Shown in pieces: positions 24,962 through 33,252 of a stretch of DNA of 64,000 nt; position 1 is the stretch's first letter, and every line of letters starts with the position of its first letter. The notes beneath the pieces are model-generated. The model ran no database searches and had not been told where the DNA came from. It saw only the letters and a program-made list of their open reading frames with translations. The position numbers and the translations under genes were made by a program. This stretch comes from UBA3006 sp036746695 (GTDB lineage: Bacteria; Actinomycetota; Acidimicrobiia; Acidimicrobiales; Ilumatobacteraceae): positions 620,001 through 684,000 of the forward strand of contig DAIODP010000001.1 in the NCBI GenBank assembly GCA_036746695.1. Direction: 5' to 3'.

Positions 24962-26214
24962 GCACGCTTTGGATACACAGGGAACTTGGCGCACAACGCA
25001 GCGACTTTGCCGCGAACTTCGGCAACCGCGGTGGGGTTGTTGCGATTGCGCAGCGTTGTTGCGATGTATTCGGCAATCAACGGCATTTCTGCTTCGCGCA
25101 TACCTTGCGTGGTTACTGATGGAACGCCAATGCGCACGCCACTTGTAACGAAAGGGCTTCGAGGGTCGTTTGGAATGTTGTTTTTGTTTAAGGTGATTCC
25201 CGCTTCGTCCAACACCAACTGTGCTTCCTTGCCCGTCAGTTCGGCATCGAACGGCCTCAAGTCCACCACCATCATGTGCGTGTCGGTGCCGCCCGAGACC
25301 AAACGGAAACCCTGCTTCGACAAGGCCTCGGCCAATGCCGACGCATTCTTAATTATTTGTTGTGCATACAGTGCAAACTCTGGCTGCAGTGCTTCATGAA
25401 AAGCCACGGCCTTCGCTGCCACTGCGTGCTCGAGTGGCCCGCCTTGGCTTCCTGGAAACACGGCCTTGTCAATGGCTGCTGCATGTGCTGCCGTCGTAAG
25501 GATGCATCCACCGCGTGGGCCGCGCAATGTTTTGTGCGTCGTGAATGTAACGACGTCTGCGTATGGAACAGGGTTCGGGTGCACGCCACCAGCAACCAAA
25601 CCTGCAATGTGTGCAATATCAAACATCATGAGCGCGCCAACTTCGTCGGCAATCGCTCTAAATGGCTGTGGCTCTAGCCGACGCGGGTACGACGTTGTTC
25701 CGGCAACAATCAACTTCGGTTTGTGCTTGATTGCCAATTCTCGAACTTGATCAAAATCAATTCGCTCATCGGTGTCGTTCACGCGAAACGATTGAAAGTT
25801 GTACAAGATTCCACTTGCGTTCACCGGCGAACCATGGGTGAGGTGACCACCGTGATCGAGGCTTAGACCCAACACCGTGTCGCCAGGCTTAATGAGCCCA
25901 AGGTAAACCGCCATGTTTGCGCTTGCACCGGAGTGAGGTTGAACGTTGGCGTGATCGGCGCCAAACAGTTTCTTCACGCGCTCAATCGCCAAGGCTTCGA
26001 TTTCGTCGACTACAGCGTTGCCGCCGTAATAACGCTTTTGCGGATAGCCCTCGGCATATTTATTGGTAAGTACCGAACCAGTCGCTTCCATTACGTCTGG
26101 CGAAGTGAAGTTTTCGCTCGCAATCAATTGCAGGCCGGTTACTTGCCGTTCGCGTTCCTTGTCGATCAGACCAAAGACTTCGTTGTCACGTGATTTTTCT
26201 GATGGCCAAGGCAT
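24958..26214 (-). CDS. glyA: Serine hydroxymethyltransferase
   Basis: A pyridoxal-phosphate enzyme of 418 residues that interconverts serine and glycine with tetrahydrofolate, the main source of one-carbon units. Landmarks: LIASENFTSP, HSGASANMAVY, the PLP-binding Lys in THKTLRGPRGG, and GGTDTHM. Its start overlaps the rpiB stop (TAATG) and its stop overlaps the wecA start (GTGA), so rpiB-glyA-wecA is a coupled unit leading into the atp operon, as in Streptomyces. Confidence 0.97.
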   Translation of the reverse strand: MPWPSEKSRDNEVFGLIDKERERQVTGLQLIASENFTSPDVMEATGSVLTNKYAEGYPQKRYYGGNAVVDEIEALAIERVKKLFGADHANVQPHSGASANMAVYLGLIKPGDTVLGLSLDHGGHLTHGSPVNASGILYNFQSFRVNDTDERIDFDQVRELAIKHKPKLIVAGTTSYPRRLEPQPFRAIADEVGALMMFDIAHIAGLVAGGVHPNPVPYADVVTFTTHKTLRGPRGGCILTTAAHAAAIDKAVFPGSQGGPLEHAVAAKAVAFHEALQPEFALYAQQIIKNASALAEALSKQGFRLVSGGTDTHMMVVDLRPFDAELTGKEAQLVLDEAGITLNKNNIPNDPRSPFVTSGVRIGVPSVTTQGMREAEMPLIAEYIATTLRNRNNPTAVAEVRGKVAALCAKFPVYPKRA

Positions 26215-26684
26215 TATCGAGCTCCTTCTTGTTGTTCAATTTCGGCAAGTTGTGCAACTCGCCGCTCGTGACGACCGCCCTCATATTCGGTAGTCATAAA
26301 TACTTCGAGAATTTTCTCCGCTTGATCAAAGGTGACAACGCGGCCACCCATTGATAAGACATTGGCATTGTTGTGAGAGCGTGCCATTTCGGCAAGGTAC
26401 AAGTCGTTGCACAAAGCAGCGCGCACGCCGTTCACTTTGTTCGCAGCAATCTGCTCGCCTTGACCGCTTCCGCCCATCACGATGCCAAATTGGGCCTTGC
26501 CATCGCGCACTGCCCTCGCCACTGCGGCGCAAATAGGTGGATAGTCAACGCTTTCGGTGGAGTGAGTACCGAAGTCGGTAACCACATGACCCGCCCGTTC
26601 GAGCACGCCGATGAGATGTTGCTTCAGTTCGAAGCCTGCATGATCGGAACCGATCGCAATGGTTTGTTGCTGTGAAGTTGACAC
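26214..26684 (-). CDS. rpiB: Ribose-5-phosphate isomerase B
   Basis: A 156-residue RpiB from GTG 26684, placed so that the protein begins just before IAIGSDHAGFELKQHL; upstream open frame has no homology. It interconverts ribulose and ribose 5-phosphate. The active-site loop reads GGSGQGEQIAANK, the actinobacterial version in which a Glu takes over the base role that Cys plays in Escherichia coli (established for Mycobacterium tuberculosis RpiB). It is the first gene of the rpiB-glyA-wecA unit and diverges from the thiolase-like gene. Confidence 0.94.
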   Translation of the reverse strand: MSTSQQQTIAIGSDHAGFELKQHLIGVLERAGHVVTDFGTHSTESVDYPPICAAVARAVRDGKAQFGIVMGGSGQGEQIAANKVNGVRAALCNDLYLAEMARSHNNANVLSMGGRVVTFDQAEKILEVFMTTEYEGGRHERRVAQLAEIEQQEGAR

Positions 26685-26757
26685 CGCGAACGAGCATAGG
26701 TCACGACCATTCGCACCGATAGTTTGCTGCGAAATAGCCAAAACTAGAGTGGGCATT

Positions 26758-28251
26758 GTGACGATCGACCCTCGCACCCCAGTCTTGGTAGGGCAAGCAC
26801 AGGTGGCCCAACACGAGGAAACGATTGCCAAGGCCAGAGGCCCAATCGAACTGATGGCGCAAGCCATTTCCGATGCCGCGATCGATGCAGGTATAGCCAA
26901 ACTTGGCAATGCAAGTGCCATCCGCGTCATTCGCTCGCTTTCCACGCGCGAGCCAAACCCTGCGCGAAGCATTGCGCGAGCGCTTGGCATTTCGGCGAAC
27001 CGATATGCATACACCCCACATGGCGGAAACCTGCCACAAACACTTGTCAATACATCAGCGCTCGAAATTCAACGCGGCGATGCAGACCTGATCATTCTTA
27101 CGGGCGGCGAAGCAACGCGGTCGCGTCGTCGGGCACGAAAAGCCGAACAGAACCTGGCGTGGATGTCGGCAGCTGCGCAATCCGAAGGTGACGATGCGCC
27201 AGAAATTGATGGCGAAGAATTGGTGATGAACCACGAAATTGAGTTGGGCCTCAAGATCATGCTCCCCATCGAGATTTATCCCATGTTCGAAACCGCAATT
27301 CGATTTTCAAAACAACGTACGATTTCCGAACACCAGCAGGCAATCAGCGAACTGTGGTCTCGATTCAGTTCGGTTGCGAAATCGAACCCGCACGCCTGGC
27401 TGCACAACGAATACAGCGCAGAAGAAATACGAACTCCGTCCGACACCAACCGAATGATCGGTTTTCCTTATACAAAATTGATGAACTCGAACAACGACGT
27501 GGACATGGCAGCTGCCCTCATCATGTGTTCGGCAGAGAAGGCCCAGGCGCTTGGCGTTCCCCGAGACAAGTGGGTGTTTCCGCATGCTGGCACCGACTGC
27601 CACGAGCACAACTTTGTTTCACATCGCCACTCGTTCACCGATACACCGGCTATTCGGCTTGGCGGGCAACGCGTGTTACAACTGGCCGATACCACCCTCG
27701 ACGACATTCAGTTTGTCGATCTGTATTCGTGCTTCCCATCCGCGGTGCAACTTGGTGCACACTCTTTGGGTCTTTCGCTGCAGCGTCAACTCACGATCAC
27801 TGGCGGCTTGCCGTTTGCAGGCGGACCATTTAACAACTACGTCATGCACGCAATTGCTACGACCATGGAAAAGGTTCGCAGCCAGCCACAAGAAAAGGGT
27901 TTTGTTTGGGCCAACGGCGGATATGCCACCAAGCATTCGTTCGGCGTGTACGGCGCAACTCCCCCAACTAACGGCTTCAAACACGATTCGCCGCAAGATC
28001 AAGTGGATGCGCTTCCAAAACGCGAAGTCACGCCCACTGCAGATGCAGCGGGGCCGGCAACTATCGAGGCGTACAGCGTGATGCACGATCGTTCGGGTAA
28101 ACCCGAAACCATTCGTTCTGCCGTGCTGCTTGCTAACGGAAGTCGTGCATGGTGTGTTTCGAATGACACGAACCTTGGCGCCGAGATGTGCGCAACCGAA
28201 TGGGTCGGCAAACCCGTTGCCATAGATGCCGCAGGCCAACTTCGCGCATGA
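26758..28251 (+). CDS. Thiolase-like protein (TLP1/SCP-x type) with extra C-terminal domain
   Basis: A 497-residue thiolase-fold protein from GTG 26758 (GTG 26749 also possible). The N-terminal half begins TPVLVGQAQ and has ALEIQRGDADLIILTGGEA, typical of lipid-transfer/thiolase-like proteins. The segment that normally holds the nucleophilic Cys reads HGGNLPQTLVN, without Cys. DLYSCFPSAVQ and LPFAGGPFNNYVMHAIATTM follow. The last ~110 residues (after GFVWANGGYATKHSFGVY) correspond to the additional C-terminal domain of mycobacterial TLP1. A carrier or non-classical acyl-CoA role is likely. Its stop overlaps the start of the peptidase gene. Confidence 0.82.
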   Translation: MTIDPRTPVLVGQAQVAQHEETIAKARGPIELMAQAISDAAIDAGIAKLGNASAIRVIRSLSTREPNPARSIARALGISANRYAYTPHGGNLPQTLVNTSALEIQRGDADLIILTGGEATRSRRRARKAEQNLAWMSAAAQSEGDDAPEIDGEELVMNHEIELGLKIMLPIEIYPMFETAIRFSKQRTISEHQQAISELWSRFSSVAKSNPHAWLHNEYSAEEIRTPSDTNRMIGFPYTKLMNSNNDVDMAAALIMCSAEKAQALGVPRDKWVFPHAGTDCHEHNFVSHRHSFTDTPAIRLGGQRVLQLADTTLDDIQFVDLYSCFPSAVQLGAHSLGLSLQRQLTITGGLPFAGGPFNNYVMHAIATTMEKVRSQPQEKGFVWANGGYATKHSFGVYGATPPTNGFKHDSPQDQVDALPKREVTPTADAAGPATIEAYSVMHDRSGKPETIRSAVLLANGSRAWCVSNDTNLGAEMCATEWVGKPVAIDAAGQLRA

Positions 28252-30323
28252 CCGACACATTTCCGCGCCAGTACGCACGCACTCAGCGCCTTACGTTGGG
28301 CGAACCGCGAACCATCACCGTTAGCCCCGACGGCAAGCGTGTGTTGTTTCTTCGATCGACAAATGGCACCGACACTGTTCAGTCATTGTGGTTACTGCAT
28401 GTCGAGCGAAACACAGAAGTGTGCATCGCAGACGTGCGCGAACTGCTTGCAGCCAGCGAGGGGCATACCGAATCTGCCGAAGAACAAGCGCGCCGCGAAA
28501 GAGCACGCGAAGGTGCTGGCGGAATCGTGCAGTATTCGTGCGATGCCGAAGTGCAACATGTTGCATTCGCAGTTGCAGGACACCTGTTCGTGTGCGACAT
28601 GCAGCACGCAAATGAAATCGTTATCAAAAGCCCGGCAAGTGGAACGATCTATGACGCGCGCATCAGCCCCGATGGTCAGCATGTTGCATATGTGCGTGAT
28701 CGATCTCTGTACATGTGCGACTTGCAAGGCGTCGAACGCTGCCTAGCGTCGGAAGAATCGCCCGATGTCACTTGGGGAATTGCCGAGTTTGTGGCTGCAG
28801 AAGAAATGAACCGTCAGCGAGGCTTTTGGTGGGCGCCAGACAGCAGTGCTCTTGCCGTGGAGCGCGCAGATCATTCGCCTATTCAAAGCATTTCCATTGC
28901 CGACCCAGCGAAACCAACTTCGAATCCAAGCTTGCGGCGTTACCCGTTTGCCGGCACCGCCAATGCCCTCGTTTCGCTCCATCTCGTTGCCATCAACGGA
29001 AACCGCATCGCGGTTACGTGGGATTCTGTCGCGTTCGAATATCTCACTTCCGTGCAGTGGAATGCGCATGGCCTGGTCATCTCAGTGATGTCACGAGATC
29101 AACACCTCCTCGACATCAGAGCTGTTGATATCTCGAGTGGCCAAACCAATTCGCTGCACACGGAACACGACGAGTGTTGGGTCGAGCTCGTTGTTGGCGG
29201 GCCAAGTTTGCTTGAAAAAGGCCTGTTGATGTGGTGCGGCGAACGCAACGGCGTGCGCGCGATCGTGGTGAACAACGACGTCATTACTCCGCACCATCTG
29301 CAGGTACGCTCCGTTGTTCGCGCCTCACACGACAACATCATTTTTTCGGCAAACAATGTTCAGCGCCCCCAAGAGTTGCACGTGTTCTCGGTGCATGTAT
29401 CCGGTGGCGAGGTAACGCAGCTGTCGGACGGCATCGGTATTCATTCCGCAACTGTTGGCGGAGAAACGACGGTTATTCGATCTGCGACGCTAGAAACACT
29501 CCGTTCGCGAACCCTCGTAAACAATCAACACCAACTGGCCAATCATGCCGAAGAGCCACTCATCGGAGCCAACGTCTCGCTCCATAGCGTTGGACCGCGC
29601 GGCATTGCAACCGCTGTAGTTTTGCCCGAAAATCACGATGGTTCCATACTCCCTGTGTTGTTTGATCCCTATGGCGGCCCGCATGCACAACGTGTGTTGT
29701 GCGCCAGCAGCACGTATCTCGCATCTCAGTGGTTTGCTAATCAAGGGTTTTGTGTAGTCATTGCCGACGGCAGTGGCACACCTGGGCGCGGAAGCACTTG
29801 GGAGCGCGAAGTTCATCGCGATCTCGCTTCCTCCGTGCTTGCCGATCAACTGACCGTGCTTCGGCACCTTCCCGAAATCGCACCATGCGCAGACACTTCG
29901 CGCGTTGCAATCAGGGGTTGGAGTTTCGGCGGATACTTGGCGGCCCTGGCAGTTCTGCGCGCGCCAAAACAATTTCACTGCGCAATTGCTGGTGCACCAG
30001 TTACCGACTGGGCCCTGTACGACACCTTTTATACCGAACGCTATTTAGGAAACCCAGCGCAGGATTCGAAGCCATACGACGTTTCGTCACTACTCCACGA
30101 CGCTGCGCGGCTCGAGCGCCCAATGCTCATCATTCATGGTCTTGCCGACGACAACGTGCTTGCAGCACATTCGTTGCAGTTCAGTACCGCACTGCTGCAT
30201 GCTGGAAAGCCGCACGAGTTTTTGCCACTGGCGGGCGTTACACACATGACGCCCCAAGAGGTAGTTGCCGAAAACCTATTGCTGCACCAACTTCAGTTTC
30301 TGCAGCGTTCGCTCAACGCCTAA
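28248..30323 (+). CDS. S9 family serine peptidase (dipeptidyl-peptidase IV-like)
   Basis: A 691-residue cytoplasmic S9 peptidase. The N-terminal ~430 residues are a beta-propeller with WD-like blades; a DPP-IV-type helix is seen in WGIAEFVAAEEMNRQRGFWW, with a Glu pair that in DPP-IV anchors the substrate N-terminus. The C-terminal alpha/beta hydrolase has the catalytic Ser in RGWSFGGYL, Asp in HGLADDNV and His in GVTHM. No signal peptide. The expected activity is removal of N-terminal dipeptides. Its ATG overlaps the thiolase-like gene stop (ATGA). The pair interrupts the conserved superoperon on the opposite strand. Confidence 0.92.
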   Translation: MTDTFPRQYARTQRLTLGEPRTITVSPDGKRVLFLRSTNGTDTVQSLWLLHVERNTEVCIADVRELLAASEGHTESAEEQARRERAREGAGGIVQYSCDAEVQHVAFAVAGHLFVCDMQHANEIVIKSPASGTIYDARISPDGQHVAYVRDRSLYMCDLQGVERCLASEESPDVTWGIAEFVAAEEMNRQRGFWWAPDSSALAVERADHSPIQSISIADPAKPTSNPSLRRYPFAGTANALVSLHLVAINGNRIAVTWDSVAFEYLTSVQWNAHGLVISVMSRDQHLLDIRAVDISSGQTNSLHTEHDECWVELVVGGPSLLEKGLLMWCGERNGVRAIVVNNDVITPHHLQVRSVVRASHDNIIFSANNVQRPQELHVFSVHVSGGEVTQLSDGIGIHSATVGGETTVIRSATLETLRSRTLVNNQHQLANHAEEPLIGANVSLHSVGPRGIATAVVLPENHDGSILPVLFDPYGGPHAQRVLCASSTYLASQWFANQGFCVVIADGSGTPGRGSTWEREVHRDLASSVLADQLTVLRHLPEIAPCADTSRVAIRGWSFGGYLAALAVLRAPKQFHCAIAGAPVTDWALYDTFYTERYLGNPAQDSKPYDVSSLLHDAARLERPMLIIHGLADDNVLAAHSLQFSTALLHAGKPHEFLPLAGVTHMTPQEVVAENLLLHQLQFLQRSLNA

Positions 30324-31192
30324 CTTTTGCGCGCAAGGGCAATGCGGTCGCGTCCCGCTAAATCTTTTCTGATTTCAATATCAACCAGATGCGCCGCACC
30401 GAGCACTCCACGTACGGCGTCACCTTGTTGATATCCAATCTCGAGAACCAACCACCCACCTACCGAAAGCCATTCGGACGCGCCACGTGCAACTGCTTCA
30501 ATGTCTGCCATGCCATTGTTCGGCGCGAACAACGCCGAGTGTGGCTCCCACTTGCGTACGTCATCTGCCATTTCGTTGTCATGTTCGGCAATGTACGGCG
30601 GGTTACACACCGCTAAATCCACATGTCCGCGCAAACTAGTTGGTAGCGCGTTCCACCAATTACCTTCCGCAACACGAACGCATTCACCCTTACGGCCAAC
30701 GCCGACAATGTTCGCGCGCGCTACATCAAGCGCATCGGAGGATGCGTCGGTTAACCACACCGCAGCACTTTCGCGAGGCAACTCAAATGCCATAGAAAGG
30801 CCAATGACGCCGCTACCCGTGCCCAAATCCACTACGCAAATTGGCGACGACTCTTGCAGTCGTTTAGTTGCCAGGGAAAGCGCAATGTCTACAACCGTTT
30901 CGGTTTCAGGGCGAGGAATGAGCACGCGCTGATCGACAAAAACATCAAGATGCCTAAACGCCCATCGCTTCATCACATATTGCAGTGGTTCGCCCAACAG
31001 TCGACGCCTCACCATGTCGTGCAGCGAATTTGCCATGGACACCGTTACATGCTCGTCTTGGGCGGCTAAAAACTCTGGCCCGTCGACGCCAGCTGCGTGT
31101 TCGCACAGCCATCGCGCTTCTTGAGCATTACCGACTGATTCAATAGTTTGAGCGAGCATTTCTCGCCATGTCACAACATCCGGTTCAGACAT
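30320..31192 (-). CDS. prmC: Release-factor glutamine methyltransferase
   Basis: A 290-residue class I methyltransferase that methylates the Gln of the GGQ motif in release factors. The N-terminal helical domain is followed by RPETETVV, the SAM motif VDLGTGSGVIGLSMA and the catalytic AVCNPPYIA (NPPY). It follows prfA, its substrate's gene, by eight bases, the classic arrangement. Its last bases overlap the convergent S9 peptidase gene. Length is normal. Confidence 0.96.
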   Translation of the reverse strand: MSEPDVVTWREMLAQTIESVGNAQEARWLCEHAAGVDGPEFLAAQDEHVTVSMANSLHDMVRRRLLGEPLQYVMKRWAFRHLDVFVDQRVLIPRPETETVVDIALSLATKRLQESSPICVVDLGTGSGVIGLSMAFELPRESAAVWLTDASSDALDVARANIVGVGRKGECVRVAEGNWWNALPTSLRGHVDLAVCNPPYIAEHDNEMADDVRKWEPHSALFAPNNGMADIEAVARGASEWLSVGGWLVLEIGYQQGDAVRGVLGAAHLVDIEIRKDLAGRDRIALARKS

Positions 31193-31200
31193 TGGTGTAC

Positions 31201-32271
31201 TTAATCGTTCTTGGCGCCGGCCAACTGCTCGATTTCAAATTGGGCCGTAAGTGCATCAACCACTGGGTCGACGTTGCCGGCCAACACGTCTTGTAGTTGA
31301 TACAGAGTAAATCCGATCCGGTGATCGGTGACGCGGTTTTCTTTGAAGTTGTAGGTGCGAATCTTTTCGCCCCGACCACCCTTGCCAACTTGCGCCTTGC
31401 GCTCGGCCGACATTTTTTCGGCCTGCTCATCTTCGCGAAGTTTCAGCAAGCGAGAACGCAATACGGTCATTGCACGTAATCGGTTTTGCAACTGACTGCG
31501 CTCGTCCTGCATTGCAACTACCAAACCGCTAGGAATGTGCGTGATGCGAACGGCAGAGTCGGTGGTGTTTACGCCCTGGCCACCTGGGCCGCTTGCGCGA
31601 TACACGTCAATGTTCAAATCCTTTTCGTCTATTTCAACTTCAACTTCTTCGGCTTCTGGCATCACCATCACGGTTGCAGACGACGTATGTATTCGGCCTT
31701 GAGCTTCCGTAACCGGAACACGTTGCACGCGATGCGGCCCGCCTTCAAAACGCAAGCGTGTCCACGCACTGTCGCCCTTGACGAGCATGGTCACTTGATT
31801 GATGCCGCCCATTGGCGACTTGTCGAGCGACAGCACCTCTATCGACCAACCATTTCGAACCGCCCAAGCGCTGTACATATCGAACAAGTCGTGCGCAAAG
31901 AGGTTTGCCTCTTCGCCGCCTTCAGCGCCACGAATTTCAACGATCAAGTTTTTGCCATCGTTCGGGTCTGTCGGCAGGAGCAAGATCTTTAGTCGCTCTT
32001 CCAACTCGGCCATGCGCGACTGGGCAGTCTCCAACTCGGCTTGCAATTGCTCACGCTCCGCGCCTTTGGCGTCGGCCATCAATTCGCGGGCCGCTTCTGC
32101 GTTGCCCGAAACATCTTGATATTCGCGAATGCACGTGACCAACGGTGTCTGTTGCTTGTATCGACGGGATGCGTCGCGCAACTTGGCTTGATCGCTCAGT
32201 ACTTCTTGGCTGCCAAGGCTTTCTTCCAGCGCCTGGTACTCGGCCTCAATTTCTAATAAGCGATCTAACAC
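31201..32271 (-). CDS. prfA: Peptide chain release factor 1
   Basis: A 356-residue RF1 that ends translation at UAA and UAG. The domain carrying the GGQ motif reads RASGPGGQGVNTTDSAVRI, and the neighbouring EVEIDEKDLNIDVYRASG is typical. In the central domain the codon-recognition PxT motif region is present near GGPHRVQRVPVTEAQGRIHTSSATV. Length is normal. The gene follows the unknown 319-residue gene and precedes prmC. Confidence 0.97.
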   Translation of the reverse strand: MLDRLLEIEAEYQALEESLGSQEVLSDQAKLRDASRRYKQQTPLVTCIREYQDVSGNAEAARELMADAKGAEREQLQAELETAQSRMAELEERLKILLLPTDPNDGKNLIVEIRGAEGGEEANLFAHDLFDMYSAWAVRNGWSIEVLSLDKSPMGGINQVTMLVKGDSAWTRLRFEGGPHRVQRVPVTEAQGRIHTSSATVMVMPEAEEVEVEIDEKDLNIDVYRASGPGGQGVNTTDSAVRITHIPSGLVVAMQDERSQLQNRLRAMTVLRSRLLKLREDEQAEKMSAERKAQVGKGGRGEKIRTYNFKENRVTDHRIGFTLYQLQDVLAGNVDPVVDALTAQFEIEQLAGAKND

Positions 32272-32292
32272 GGTGGTAAGGCTACGGCGTTT

Positions 32293-33252
32293 CTATCGAC
32301 GAACAGGCGCGACTTCGGTAAATGCCGCTGGTTCTACAAGTGAATCTGCCAATTTCTGCAATGCCGGGACCACGTTGTTGACATGAGTAGCAATCAACAA
32401 TTTGGCTTTGGGTGAAATACGCAAACGAGCATCGGCAGCAAATGCCACCACGTCCACGTCCACCGATGCGGTGCACACCACAACGACCTCATCACCCAAA
32501 TCATTCTTTCCAACCGCAACACATGGCACTGCATCTTTAACGTTCATTCGCTTCACCGGCGGTTCGGTTGTGTATGCAGTGGAAAGCCCAACTAGTTGGG
32601 GGCTCGACACGATGCGGTGACGCAATAGTCGTTCTGCACCCAGTCGATTGAGTGGGTGATGTTCGGCGCCTTCGGCTCGGTGCTTGCCCACAATTTCCAC
32701 AACATTGCGCAACGATTGCAACGTTGCCTCTTTGCCATGCAACAGCTGAAACGTCTCTCTGTCGTGTACGCCAACACCAATTTCTAGGCGTGCTTCCCCG
32801 TTGTCGTCAATAACTCGACAAACTTCCAAACCCATCACCTCGCCGCTTAACACCCCGTGTTCGCGAACGACTTCTGCGCCAGATTCGGCAATCATGGCCG
32901 CAAACTTCTCGTGTGCTTCCGAGACCCTTGCTTCGTCCAGCACTGCCTCGGCTTCGGCCGCAACAACTTTTCCATCACTCACCGACCACACATTGACCTG
33001 ATGTGAAAAAAGCGATGCGCGCCGCGCAAGAACACCAGCACTTTTTTCGCTCAAGATGTTTACAACCTGCACCTGTTGCTTTTCTGCCCACAACAACGCC
33101 GGCCCGAGGGCACGGTCGTGTTGTTCGGTTATGAAGATCCAGCCCGTCGAACCATCTCGAGCGGCATCACCAAATGCGAACTCGACAGGAACAAATGAAG
33201 CAGTATCTACGCCGCACTGCGATGCGGCCATGCGCAGGCGGGCGTCAGACAC
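32293..33252 (-). CDS. Conserved-position protein of unknown function between rho and prfA
   Basis: A 319-residue soluble protein from a GTG directly after the rho stop (TAAGTG). I do not recognise a family. It has an N-terminal alpha/beta-looking half (VEFAFGD, GWIFITEQHDRALGPALLW, VQVVNILSEKS) and a C-terminal half with alternating strands and helices (DLGDEVVVVCTASVDVDVVAFAADARLRI, LLIATHVNNVVPALQKLAD). No membrane helix, signal or Cys cluster. In mycobacteria and streptomycetes rpmE (ribosomal protein L31) sits at this place. Its position inside the rho-prfA-prmC unit suggests a link to translation or RNA, which is inference only. Confidence 0.75.
   Translation of the reverse strand: MSDARLRMAASQCGVDTASFVPVEFAFGDAARDGSTGWIFITEQHDRALGPALLWAEKQQVQVVNILSEKSAGVLARRASLFSHQVNVWSVSDGKVVAAEAEAVLDEARVSEAHEKFAAMIAESGAEVVREHGVLSGEVMGLEVCRVIDDNGEARLEIGVGVHDRETFQLLHGKEATLQSLRNVVEIVGKHRAEGAEHHPLNRLGAERLLRHRIVSSPQLVGLSTAYTTEPPVKRMNVKDAVPCVAVGKNDLGDEVVVVCTASVDVDVVAFAADARLRISPKAKLLIATHVNNVVPALQKLADSLVEPAAFTEVAPVRR

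Noticed and set aside
26200..26220. Search for a riboswitch before glyA or within the lysA/hom/thrC unit
   Set aside because: Genes overlap or are separated by fewer than 25 bases, leaving no space for an aptamer.
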